A DNA stretch of 46,733 nucleotides from Myxococcaceae bacterium (lineage in GTDB: Bacteria; Myxococcota; Myxococcia; Myxococcales; Myxococcaceae), in the NCBI GenBank assembly GCA_019694595.1, contig JAIBBQ010000027.1:1-46733 (forward strand), given 5' to 3'. Shown here piece by piece: positions 1 to 7,648 of this stretch. Position 1 is the first letter of the stretch, and each line of letters opens with the position of its first letter. Position numbers and translations under genes: made by a program. The notes beneath the pieces were generated by a model. The model was not told where the DNA came from. It saw only the letters and a list, made by a program, of their open reading frames with translations, and made no database searches.

Positions 1-426
1 GCCGTCGCCGCGCTCGGGGCACGGCAGCTCCTCGACGCTCCGGCCGCGCCCGGGCCGCAGCTCGCCACCGACCTCGCCGACGCCGGCGGCGCCGTGGTCG
101 AGGTGCCGAGCGCGCACGACGGCGGCACTCCGGCGACCAGCGGGGCGGAGCCTGTCGATGCCGGAGCCACCGCGCCGCTGAGCGTGGCCGCAGAGCCGAA
201 GCGGCCCAGCGCGCCCCGGGGCCGGGGGTGGCTCACCGTCGACGTGCAGCCGGCCTTCGGCGTGGTGACCATCGACGGCCGCGCGTCAGGCGTGACGCCG
301 CTCTACCGGGTGCCCCTGGCCGCCGGCGTGCACCGCGTGGAGGTCACCCGCGACGACGGGCTGCGGCGCTCGCGCCAGGTCACCGTGAAAGCGGACCAGG
401 AATCGGTGGCCCGCTTCCGCTGGTAG
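1..426 (+). CDS. C-terminal fragment with PEGA domain, probably the tail of a Ser/Thr protein kinase (5' end outside window)
   Basis: The frame is open from base 1 and ends at TAG 424-426, giving about 141 residues of a longer protein. The first part is a Pro/Ala-rich linker. The last 65 residues form a PEGA domain: a beta-rich stretch with VTIDGRASGVTPL, then LAAGVHRVEVTR and a final VARFRW strand. PEGA domains commonly close the extracytoplasmic part of myxobacterial Ser/Thr kinases and some lipoproteins, anchored by a membrane segment upstream. The PEGA fold is seen directly; the kinase assignment is inference because the catalytic part is not in the window. It could equally be the tail of another PEGA-bearing envelope protein. 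Confidence 0.6.
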   Translation, partial: AVAALGARQLLDAPAAPGPQLATDLADAGGAVVEVPSAHDGGTPATSGAEPVDAGATAPLSVAAEPKRPSAPRGRGWLTVDVQPAFGVVTIDGRASGVTPLYRVPLAAGVHRVEVTRDDGLRRSRQVTVKADQESVARFRW

Positions 427-430
427 CGCC

Positions 431-449
431 TGACAACCGCCGGTTGACA
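431..449. repeat. 19-bp imperfect palindrome upstream of the glycoside hydrolase gene
   Basis: TGACAACCGCCGGTTGACA has perfect CAACCG/CGGTTG arms around one central C, with further T-A and G-C matches at the ends. It lies 4 bp after the PEGA-protein stop and about 118 bp before the next start. The central gap is too short for a good RNA hairpin, so a dimeric repressor or activator site is the more natural reading. No regulator is identified. Confidence 0.3.
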
Positions 450-567
450 CGCGGCCAGCCACGGCCGGCGGCCTCGCAGCGCAAGCCATTGATGTCACAG
501 GGTTTTGACCCGGCATCCGCGCTGCAATCCAACCCCTCGGTTCGAACACCAACCGAGGAGGAACCAC

Positions 568-2073
568 ATGAAGACCAGGTCGCTGTCGAGTGCGCTCACC
601 GCGTTGCTCGCGCTGACGGTGCAGGCGTGCGGAGAGCTCGGGGTCGCCGCTCCGACGGCCGAAGGTGACGAGGTGCCGAGCAACTTCCTCGAGTCGGGGC
701 TGACCGGCGGCAGCTTCCGCATCCAGGCGGAGGACTACGATCGCACCGGCTCCGGCGCGGGCTTCTTCGACACCACGCCCGGGAACACCGGCCTCGCGTA
801 CCGCACCGACGACGTCGACGTGCAGGCCTGCGGCGACGTGGGCGGCGGCTTCAACGTCGGGTGGATCCGCGACACCGAGTGGACCGCGTACACCTTCACC
901 GCGCCGGCGGCGGGCGACTACACCTTCACCGCGCGCCTGGCCTCGGCGCTCTCCACCACCAAGCAGCTGCAGGCGTCCGTCGACGGCCGCGCGCTCCCCG
1001 TGGTCTCGACCTCCGTCGCGGCGGGGTGGCAGGTCTATTCCAACGTGGCGCTGGGCACGCTGACGCTCGACAAGGGCAGCCACACCTTGAAGGTCCTGGC
1101 GGTGGTCGGCGGCTACAACCTGAACCACTTCGACGTCAGCTACACGCCGGTGTGCACGGTGACCTCCAAGCTGGTGAACACCTGCCGCCCGTGGCTCGGG
1201 GCCTGGGCCGAAGGCTCGCTCGACGCCGCCGCGGACACCGCCTCGCAGATCGCCAAGCACGAGCAGCGCATCGGCCGCCAGGTGGACATCGTGCACACCT
1301 ACCACCCGCCCGGCAGCAAGCCGCTCAGCAGCTACGAGCGCGAGGTCATCGCGCGCGCCAACACCATTCTCCTCACCAACTGGAAGCCGGCGGCCAAGTG
1401 GGCGGACGCCGACGGTCGCAGCGCCTCGGTGAACGCCTTCATCGACTCCACCGCCGACGCGCTCAAGTCGGTGGCGCCCAAGAAGGTGATGCTCGCCATC
1501 TCCCACGAGCCCGAGGACGACGTCTCGGGCGGGGTGACCTGCACCAAGGTCAGCGGCAGCGCCGGCACCCCCGCCGACTACCGCGCGATGTGGAAGAACG
1601 TGCGCGCCCGCTTCGACGCCAAGGGCGTGACCAACGTCGTCTACGTGTGGAACACCATGGGCTACAAGGGCTGGTTCTGCATGATGAAGGACCTGTACCC
1701 GGGCGACGCGCTGGTCGACTGGATCATGTGGGACCCGTACATCCGCGGCGCCAACGACTCGTTCAACCAGAGCATCGGCTCGTTCTACTCGTGGCTCGAG
1801 GCGAACTCCGACGCCACCCACAACTTCAAGAGCAAGCCGTACGGCCTCGCCGAGTGGGGCACCTGGGACTCGACCCAGCCCGACGCCTACCGCGCCTTCG
1901 ACGACGCCAAGAAGGCGGTGGAAGCGAACACCTTCCCCAACCTCAAGGCCCTGGTCATCTTCGACGCGCGCAGCGGCAGCCGCATCGCCTACTCGCTCGC
2001 CGGCGACTTCGACGCCACCGAGGTCCAGCACTACCGGGCCTACGCGCAGAGCGCCGCCTTCAAGGACCCCTGA
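568..2073 (+). CDS. Secreted lipoprotein glycoside hydrolase: CBM6-type module plus GH26-type catalytic domain
   Basis: This is a 501-residue lipoprotein. The ATG at 568 sits behind a strong GAGGAGGAA ribosome site, and the signal peptide ends in a LTVQAC lipobox. A carbohydrate-binding module follows (about residues 35-175): FRIQAEDYD opening, WIRDTEWTAYTF middle and GYNLNHFDVSY close, typical of CBM6/35. The catalytic part (about 190-500) resembles GH26 beta-mannanases and relatives. The likely acid/base is Glu314 in ISHEPED, and the likely nucleophile is Glu429 in GLAEWGTW, at the expected ends of beta-strands. YPGDALVDWI between them also fits. The inferred role is hydrolysis of a beta-linked polysaccharide at the cell surface; the substrate (mannan or another glucan) cannot be read from sequence. 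The residues after the lipid Cys resemble those of the lipoprotein at 16119. Confidence 0.8.
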   Translation: MKTRSLSSALTALLALTVQACGELGVAAPTAEGDEVPSNFLESGLTGGSFRIQAEDYDRTGSGAGFFDTTPGNTGLAYRTDDVDVQACGDVGGGFNVGWIRDTEWTAYTFTAPAAGDYTFTARLASALSTTKQLQASVDGRALPVVSTSVAAGWQVYSNVALGTLTLDKGSHTLKVLAVVGGYNLNHFDVSYTPVCTVTSKLVNTCRPWLGAWAEGSLDAAADTASQIAKHEQRIGRQVDIVHTYHPPGSKPLSSYEREVIARANTILLTNWKPAAKWADADGRSASVNAFIDSTADALKSVAPKKVMLAISHEPEDDVSGGVTCTKVSGSAGTPADYRAMWKNVRARFDAKGVTNVVYVWNTMGYKGWFCMMKDLYPGDALVDWIMWDPYIRGANDSFNQSIGSFYSWLEANSDATHNFKSKPYGLAEWGTWDSTQPDAYRAFDDAKKAVEANTFPNLKALVIFDARSGSRIAYSLAGDFDATEVQHYRAYAQSAAFKDP

Positions 2074-2104
2074 CGGCGCAGTTCCCGCGGTGCGATGAAC
2101 CCGG

Positions 2105-2138
2105 CGCCCCTTCGTCGAGTCCGCTCGGCGAGGGGGCG
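2105..2138 (+). terminator. Strong GC hairpin downstream of the glycoside hydrolase (terminator-like)
   Basis: The left arm CGCCCCTTCGTCGAG (2105-2119) pairs with CTCGGCGAGGGGGCG (2124-2138) over 15 bp, including two G-U wobbles, around a TCCG tetraloop. It begins 31 nt after the hydrolase stop. No U-run follows, so it may act as a weak or Rho-assisted terminator or as an RNA 3'-end stabiliser. Its presence argues against the longer upstream start possible for the next gene. Confidence 0.5.
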
Positions 2139-2188
2139 TCGTCGCGCGGGGCGCCATCTCTCGCGCCCACCCGCCGCGGCCGGCGCGC

Positions 2189-2194
2189 TACAAG
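2189..2194 (+). promoter_or_regulatory. Candidate -10 element (TACAAG), leaderless start at 2200
   Basis: TACAAG lies 5 nt before the ATG at 2200 in GC-rich surroundings with no ribosome site between. It is a weaker member of a recurrent arrangement in this window; no clear -35 is visible. Confidence 0.25.
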
Positions 2195-2199
2195 GCCGC

Positions 2200-4002
2200 A
2201 TGCTCGCCACGCTCGCGCTCACCCTCGTCGCCGCGGCCCCCAGGCCGGTCGTCGCCTCGCTCCCGCCGCACGGCAGCACGCCGGAGCTGACGCGGCTGGG
2301 GCTCCTCATCGAGGCCCGCGCCGGCGAGCTGCTCGAGGCCTCGCACCGCTACAGCGCGCTCCACCTGAAGCAGGTGCTCACCACGGCGGAGCGCGAGGGG
2401 CTCGACCGCGAGACGCTCGCGCAGGACGAGGTGGCGGACCGGATGCGGGTCATCCTGGGCGCCGACCGGGTCATCGCGCTGCGGCTGGCTCCGGGAAACG
2501 GCGGCGTGCAGCTCGAAGGCGCGGTGCGCTCCGCCGGGGCGCCGGTGCCGCTGTCGGTGGCGCTCCCGGCGTCGTGGTCCAAGGCGGTGAGGCTCGGCAG
2601 CGAGGCCGTCGCCACCGCGGTGCTGGCGCAGGACGAGGCCACCCTGCCCGCCGCCCAGGACGCGCAGCCGGACTCGAGCTCCGACGCGGCGCTCAAGTCG
2701 CTCGGCCGCTGCTGGGACGTCGCGCTCACCCAGTCGCTCAGCGCCGAGGCGCCGGTGACCATCGCGCCCAAGGACCTCGCCGCGGCGACCGGCGCCTGCA
2801 AGGACGCGGTGAAGGCCGACGGCACGCTGCGCTTCGCCGCCGCGGTGCACGCACTGCTGCTCGCCATCGGCCGCAGCGACGCCGAGGCCGAGAAGGCGCT
2901 CGCCAAGGCCGGCACCGGTGACGGCGCGGTGGTGCCCCGCCTCCTCGCCCGCGCCTACCTCGCGTCCCGCAACCAGCCGACCGAGGCGCGCGTGAAGCTG
3001 CTGCAGACCGCGGTCGACGAGCACCCGTCCGCGCTCATGCTGCGCGCGTACCTCGCCGACACCCTGGCCTCGGCGAACGAGCACGCCAAGGCGGTGGAGG
3101 TGTGGAAGGGCTACCTCGCGCTCGCCCCCGCCTCGCCCTTCGCCCAGAGCCGCCTGAGCCGTTCGCTGTCGCGGCTCGGCCAGTCGAGCGCGGCCATCGA
3201 GGCGGCGCGCGCGGCGCTGGCGCTGGCGCCCGAGAGCACCGAGGCCCTGCTCCAGCTCGGCAGCCGGCAGATCGACGCCAAGCAGTACGCGGACGCGGTG
3301 AAGACGCTGGTCCCGCTCGCCGAGCGCCCGGGCGCACCGGCGGAAGGCATCCTCCGGCTGGGCTGGGCGTACTGGCTGCAGGACGACGTGGAGTCGGCGG
3401 AGCCGCTCTTCAAGCTCGCCGCCGAGCGCGCCTCGGGCCCGATGGCGTGGCGCACCAAGGGCCGCGCGCTCTACGACCTGGCGCTGGTCGAGCTCAAGGC
3501 CGGCCACGCCGACGAAGCGCGCGCCATGTACAAGCGGTCGCTCGAGACCGGGTACACCGTGAAGCCGGTCGACCCCGCCCTCGCCGGCAGCGACCCGAAG
3601 GCCGCGGCGGCGCAAAAGGTCTCGCCGGCCGGCGCGGTGACCGCGAAGGTGGTGGTGGAAGACAAGGGCGCGAACCTCACCCCGGAGCTGCTCGCCGCGG
3701 CGCTCACGCTGGCCAGGAACGGCGCCACCAAGGCCGGCGCCACGCTGGCCCCCGACGGCGAGACCAAGGCGGCGGCGCTGCAGGCCCTGCAGGCGCAGAA
3801 GCGGCGCGGCTTCGAGGTGGACGTGACGCTCACCCCCACCAAGGACGGCGGGCTCAAGGCCGACGCCCTGGTGCTCACCTACCCGGAGCGCGCCTTCCGC
3901 GGCGCCTGGGGCCTGGGGGGCTCGGGCGCGGGGCCCAAGGAGCTCCTCGAGGCCATCATCCCGGCGTTGATGAGCGACGTGGCGACCGACCTCGACTGGT
4001 AG
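2200..4002 (+). CDS. Exported tetratricopeptide-repeat protein
   Basis: This 600-residue protein starts at ATG 2200, chosen because a hydrophobic signal-like segment (MLATLALTLVAAAPR) begins there and the terminator-like hairpin lies in the longer open frame upstream. Residues about 25-130 are a mixed alpha/beta domain (LGADRVIALRLAP) like those that precede TPR arrays in other exported myxobacterial proteins. Residues about 195-450 form TPR-type helical pairs, for example SAIEAARAALALAPESTEAL and EARAMYKRSLETG. The C-terminal 150 residues form a separate domain containing VVVEDKGANLTPELL, which I cannot name. It probably acts as a periplasmic scaffold; no partner is evident. The next gene lies 77 nt downstream on the same strand. 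Confidence 0.65.
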   Translation: MLATLALTLVAAAPRPVVASLPPHGSTPELTRLGLLIEARAGELLEASHRYSALHLKQVLTTAEREGLDRETLAQDEVADRMRVILGADRVIALRLAPGNGGVQLEGAVRSAGAPVPLSVALPASWSKAVRLGSEAVATAVLAQDEATLPAAQDAQPDSSSDAALKSLGRCWDVALTQSLSAEAPVTIAPKDLAAATGACKDAVKADGTLRFAAAVHALLLAIGRSDAEAEKALAKAGTGDGAVVPRLLARAYLASRNQPTEARVKLLQTAVDEHPSALMLRAYLADTLASANEHAKAVEVWKGYLALAPASPFAQSRLSRSLSRLGQSSAAIEAARAALALAPESTEALLQLGSRQIDAKQYADAVKTLVPLAERPGAPAEGILRLGWAYWLQDDVESAEPLFKLAAERASGPMAWRTKGRALYDLALVELKAGHADEARAMYKRSLETGYTVKPVDPALAGSDPKAAAAQKVSPAGAVTAKVVVEDKGANLTPELLAAALTLARNGATKAGATLAPDGETKAAALQALQAQKRRGFEVDVTLTPTKDGGLKADALVLTYPERAFRGAWGLGGSGAGPKELLEAIIPALMSDVATDLDW

Positions 4003-4079
4003 TTCGATTTTCGGGGAGGCGCGGTGACGGATCCGCGCGGGAGTTCCCAATTCGAAGGACACAGCACCCTGGAGTTTCC

Positions 4080-4655
4080 ATGCACGCCCGCATCGCCTTG
4101 ACGTCCCTCGCCTTCCTCGCCGCCTGCGGCCCCGGAAACTCGCTGTCCGGCACCGTGGCCGGCACCGGCTTCACCATCAAGGAAGCCATCATCGGCCCGG
4201 TGAAGTCGTCGTCGAAGGGGAGCGGCCTCACCACCACCGCGGCCGGGCTCATCCTCTCGGACACCGCAGGCTGGTGCGACGCGCTCAAGGCCAACCGGAT
4301 GAAGAAGAACACCCGCTCGATGGTGATTCTCCTCACCAACCGCCCGGACCAGAGCACCCAGCTCGCGCCGGCCGCGGGCGACTTCACCGTGACTCAGCAG
4401 TCGAGCGCGCTCGGCAACCTGGCGAGCGCCCAGGTGCTCGACCTCGACGGCACCTGCACCAGGAGCAGCGACCCCGACGCCCGGCTCGCGACCAGCGGCC
4501 TCGTCAAGCTGACGCAGCTGAAGCTCGAGGCGAACGGCACGGCCTCGGGCGAGCTCGACCTCACCTTCGGCCCCCAGAAGGACAAGGTGACCGGCACCTT
4601 CAACGCCACCTACTGCGAGTTCCCGCCGACCGCGGGCAGCCCCAGCTGCGAGTGA
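4080..4655 (+). CDS. Small lipoprotein of unknown function
   Basis: This is a 191-residue protein starting at ATG 4080, where a short signal peptide with an LAACG lipobox begins; a GGAG sits about 8 nt upstream. The mature part has a beta-rich look, with alternating hydrophobic residues such as FTIKEAIIGPVKSSS and ASGELDLTFGPQKDKVTGTF, and two Cys near the C-terminus (TYCEFPP, SPSCE). I do not recognise a family. The ending TFNATYCEF fits a small beta-barrel or beta-sandwich domain. It lies among other lipoproteins, so it is probably anchored in the outer membrane or facing the periplasm. Confidence 0.65.
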   Translation: MHARIALTSLAFLAACGPGNSLSGTVAGTGFTIKEAIIGPVKSSSKGSGLTTTAAGLILSDTAGWCDALKANRMKKNTRSMVILLTNRPDQSTQLAPAAGDFTVTQQSSALGNLASAQVLDLDGTCTRSSDPDARLATSGLVKLTQLKLEANGTASGELDLTFGPQKDKVTGTFNATYCEFPPTAGSPSCE

Positions 4656-4677
4656 CCGGGATGCCCTTGCGGATCCC

Positions 4678-4703
4678 TGGGCCCTTTGGGTAGCGAGGGC
4701 CCA
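4678..4703. repeat. 8-bp inverted repeat straddling the start of the next gene
   Basis: TGGGCCCT (4678-4685) and AGGGCCCA (4696-4703) are perfect inverted copies 10 bp apart. The right arm overlaps the A of the ATG at 4703, and the spacer holds most of a candidate -10 hexamer (TAGCGA). It could be the terminator of the gene ending at 4655 or an operator covering the promoter of the gene at 4703. Both roles are inference. Confidence 0.4.
4691..4696 (+). promoter_or_regulatory. Candidate -10 element (TAGCGA), leaderless start at 4703
   Basis: TAGCGA ends 6 nt before the ATG at 4703 and no Shine-Dalgarno sequence lies between. It fits the TA-rich hexamer arrangement seen before several other genes here. 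Confidence 0.3.
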
Positions 4704-5800
4704 TGCTCCGCACGACCTTTCCTGTCCTCGCATTGACCTTCTTCCTCCAGGCCTGCTCCGGCGGCTCCGGAGGCGCCTCCGGCGGCGGCTCCGGCTCCTC
4801 TGGCGGCGGTACCAGCAGCTCCGGCGGCGGCTCGAGCGCCGGCGGAGGCACCGGGGCGATGCCCGTGGTCATCACCGGCGTCAGCGGCGCCACCGACCTC
4901 TGGGTGACACCCGGCCGCGCGTATTTCATCGGAGAAGTGACCGCAGGGCAGCCCGCAATTTTCGCCGCGACCACCACCGCGACCGCGGCCACGGTCGTCT
5001 GCAAGGGCCCCGCGGGCGCCACCATGGCGGGCCTGGTGCCCTACGGCACCGCCCTCTTCGCCTTCGTGGAGCCCGCCTCGGGACCCAAGAAGATCGTCAA
5101 GGCGAACACCAGCGACACCAACGCGACCTGCACCGAGGTCGGCACCGTGACGCCCAGGAGCTTTTCCTTCGGCGGCAACCTCTTCCCGGCACAGGTGGCT
5201 GGCTCGCTGGTGTACCCGGGAGAGTCGGGCGCCATCATGGCCTTCAACCTCACCGCCAACACCGAGAGCACCCTCCTGGAGACGACCGGCGGCGTCTCGT
5301 ACTTCCCGCTCGTGCAGTCCGCGGGGGGGGCGCAGGGCGTGGTCGCCCGCGCCACCAACGGCCAGACCGCGGAGCTCAAGCTGTTCACCCTGACCGGGGT
5401 GGGCGCCACCGTCGATTCCTTCAACAAGCCCGAGTTCACCACCGTGGGCACCAAGGTGGTGTGGGCGGTCGACGGCACGGGCGGCGTCACCTTCAAGAGC
5501 CTCGACACCGCGACGGCCGGCGCCGCCGCCCAGACGGGGGCGACGGCCAACCTCGGCCCGGCCGGGCGCACCACGTTCTCGTTCTGCCGGTCGAACGACG
5601 GCGCCACGGCCGCCTTCGTGGTGTCCAGCGCCGCGGGTGACCAGGCGGGCTACTACCGGCTGCCGGCCGGGACCGCGCAGCCGACGCGGCTGACCACCCA
5701 GAGCTACGACGCCCCCCTCCACTGCGGCACCGACGGCCAGACGCTGTGGTTCATCGAAGGCCAGGTCGGCGGCACCCGGCGCGTGCTGCGCGTGCAGTGA
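4703..5800 (+). CDS. Lipoprotein with Ser/Gly linker and beta-propeller-like body
   Basis: This is a 365-residue protein with signal peptide MLRTTFPVLALTFFLQAC, whose Cys18 is the lipidation site. A linker of about 30 residues made almost only of Ser and Gly follows, as is common in myxobacterial surface lipoproteins. The remaining 310 residues contain repeated short beta-strand units of the kind seen in TolB/YncE-type propellers (DLWVTPGRAYFIGEV, SLVYPGESGAIMAFNL, TLWFIEGQVGGTRRVLRV). No catalytic residues are evident. It is probably a surface-exposed binding or structural protein. The propeller reading is tentative and rests on strand periodicity. Confidence 0.55.
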   Translation: MLRTTFPVLALTFFLQACSGGSGGASGGGSGSSGGGTSSSGGGSSAGGGTGAMPVVITGVSGATDLWVTPGRAYFIGEVTAGQPAIFAATTTATAATVVCKGPAGATMAGLVPYGTALFAFVEPASGPKKIVKANTSDTNATCTEVGTVTPRSFSFGGNLFPAQVAGSLVYPGESGAIMAFNLTANTESTLLETTGGVSYFPLVQSAGGAQGVVARATNGQTAELKLFTLTGVGATVDSFNKPEFTTVGTKVVWAVDGTGGVTFKSLDTATAGAAAQTGATANLGPAGRTTFSFCRSNDGATAAFVVSSAAGDQAGYYRLPAGTAQPTRLTTQSYDAPLHCGTDGQTLWFIEGQVGGTRRVLRVQ

Positions 5801-5815
5801 GCTGAGGCTGGTACG

Positions 5816-5835
5816 GCCCGTGCTTCACCACGGGC
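5816..5835 (+). promoter_or_regulatory. Hairpin abutting the start codon of the secretion ATPase
   Basis: GCCCGTG (5816-5822) and CACGGGC (5829-5835) form a perfect 7-bp stem with a CTTCAC loop that ends at the base before the ATG at 5836. No Shine-Dalgarno sequence is visible. If the mRNA begins upstream, the hairpin would occupy the ribosome landing site; otherwise it may be the terminator of the lipoprotein gene ending at 5800. Confidence 0.4.
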
Positions 5836-7542
5836 ATGACTTCCCCCGCAGACCGGGAGCCCGGCGAACGCCTCGGAGACCGCTTGGTGCGGGTGGGGCT
5901 CGCCACCCGAGCCGACGTGGAGCTCGCTGCAAAAGCTGCGTCGAGCGCCAAGCTGCGCATCGGCGAGGCCCTGGTGAAGGCCGGCGTGGTGTCGGAGCGC
6001 GACCTGCACCAGCACCTCGCGGAGCAGGCGGGCCTTCCGTTCGCCGACCTCCAGGTGGTGCTCGCCGAGGCCGACGGCGGCCTGTTCCAGAAGGTCCCCG
6101 CGCGCTTCCTCGAGCGCCACCACATGCTCCCGGTGCGCCTCGACGGCGACGTGCTGGTGGTGGTGACGACGGAGCCCAAGCTCGAGGCGTCCGAGCTGGG
6201 CTGGGCGCTGGGGGCGCGCAGCGTGCGGCGCCTGCTGGTCACGCCCACCGATCTCGCGCGCATGCGCTCGGCGCTGACGCTGGGCCAGGTGGGCGCGGCG
6301 CGGCGCACCGCCCAGGTCCAGGGGCGCGACGTGCTCCGCGCCGAAGCCGAGCCCGACGCCACCCTGGTGGCGCTGCTCAACGCGATGCTGGTCGAGGCCG
6401 TCACCGAGCGCGCGAGCGACGTTCACCTCGAGCGCTACGGCTCGCGCGTGCGGGTGCGCATGCGCATCGACGGCGACCTCGTCGACATGACGCACTACCA
6501 GCTGACGCCGGAGCAGCACCTCGGCCTGGTGAACGTGGTGAAGCTGCGCGGCGGGCTCGACATCTCCGAGCGCCGGCTGCCCCAGGGCGGGCGGTCGTCG
6601 GTGCGCGCGGGCGAGGCGACCTTCGACCTGCGCATCCAGACCCAGCCGACGCTGCACGGTGAGCACGTGGTCATTCGCCTGCTCGCCCAGCAGCAGCGAG
6701 TCATCGAGATCGAGAGCCTCGGCTTCCCGCCTCCGCTGTCCAGGGCCTACCGGCGGCTGCTCGACTCCCCGGGCGGGCTGGTGTTGGTGGTCGGGCCGAC
6801 CGGCTCGGGCAAGAGCACGACCCTGTACGCGGGCCTGCAGGTGCTGGCGAAGGACGCCACCCGCAAGGTGCTCACCATCGAGGACCCCATCGAGTACGCC
6901 ATCGACGACGTGCAGCAGACGCAGGTGCGGCCGGAGCTCGACTTCAACTTCGCCGACGCGATGCGCGTCTTCGTGCGCCAGGACCCCGACGTCATCCTCA
7001 TCGGCGAGGTGCGCGACGCCGAGACCGCGCTGGAAGCGATGCGCGCCTCGCAGACCGGCCACCTCGTGCTCTCGACGCTGCACTGCAACGACGCGGTGGA
7101 CGCGGTGCAGCGCCTGGTCGACCTCGGCGTGCACCCCAACTCCATCGCCAGCGAGCTGGTCGGCGTCTTCGCCCAGCGCCTCGCGCGGCGCATCTGCGAG
7201 CAGTGCCGCGTGCCCGCGACGCCCGACCCGGCGCTCCTCGCCGAGGTCTTCCCCCACGGGGTGCCAAAGGACTTCCGCTGCTTCCGCGGCGCCGGCTGCC
7301 CGCACTGCAAGGGCCGCGGCAGCTACGAGCGCATCGCGGTGGTGGAATTCCTGCCGGCCAGCGCGCCCCTGCGCATCGCCATCGCCCGGCGCCTGCCGCT
7401 CGACGAGCTGCGGGCCGAGGCGCGCCGCGTGGGCGTGCTGCCCATGCGGGCCCACGCGCTGACCTTCGTGCAGGAAGGCATCATCACCTTCGAAGAGCTG
7501 CGCACCCTGCTGTCCTTCGAGCAGCTGAGCGACCAGGCGTAG
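5836..7542 (+). CDS. GspE/PilB-family secretion ATPase (orphan)
   Basis: This is a 568-residue hexameric ATPase of the type II secretion/type IV pilus assembly class. The N-terminal GspE/PilB domain (about residues 8-150; RIGEALVKAGVVSERDLHQH) normally binds an inner-membrane partner. The catalytic core has Walker A GPTGSGKSTT (about 320-330), an Asp box around IEDPIEYAIDDVQQTQVR, Walker B DPDVILIGEVRDAET and a His box near TLHCNDAVDA. Two CxxC pairs late in the protein (CEQC, CPHC) form the zinc-binding tetracysteine motif of GspE and PilB. The length is normal. No secretin, pseudopilin or GspF-like gene is beside it, so it either serves an apparatus encoded elsewhere or is one of the many orphan paralogues in myxobacteria. 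It cannot be assigned to pili or secretion on sequence alone. Confidence 0.88.
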   Translation: MTSPADREPGERLGDRLVRVGLATRADVELAAKAASSAKLRIGEALVKAGVVSERDLHQHLAEQAGLPFADLQVVLAEADGGLFQKVPARFLERHHMLPVRLDGDVLVVVTTEPKLEASELGWALGARSVRRLLVTPTDLARMRSALTLGQVGAARRTAQVQGRDVLRAEAEPDATLVALLNAMLVEAVTERASDVHLERYGSRVRVRMRIDGDLVDMTHYQLTPEQHLGLVNVVKLRGGLDISERRLPQGGRSSVRAGEATFDLRIQTQPTLHGEHVVIRLLAQQQRVIEIESLGFPPPLSRAYRRLLDSPGGLVLVVGPTGSGKSTTLYAGLQVLAKDATRKVLTIEDPIEYAIDDVQQTQVRPELDFNFADAMRVFVRQDPDVILIGEVRDAETALEAMRASQTGHLVLSTLHCNDAVDAVQRLVDLGVHPNSIASELVGVFAQRLARRICEQCRVPATPDPALLAEVFPHGVPKDFRCFRGAGCPHCKGRGSYERIAVVEFLPASAPLRIAIARRLPLDELRAEARRVGVLPMRAHALTFVQEGIITFEELRTLLSFEQLSDQA

Positions 7543-7648
7543 CGGCGCGCAGTTCCTGCGGCCCCGGCCGGCACCGCGCAGCCGTTGCGACCTGGGCGCG
7601 GGCAGCGGGAGCCAGCCGCGCGGCAGGCTTCTTGAAGTGGCCCCGCGC

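Noticed and set aside
444-449. TTGACA as a sigma-70 -35 box upstream of the glycoside hydrolase
   Set aside because: No AT-containing -10 lies 16-18 bp downstream, and the hexamer is part of the 19-bp palindrome.
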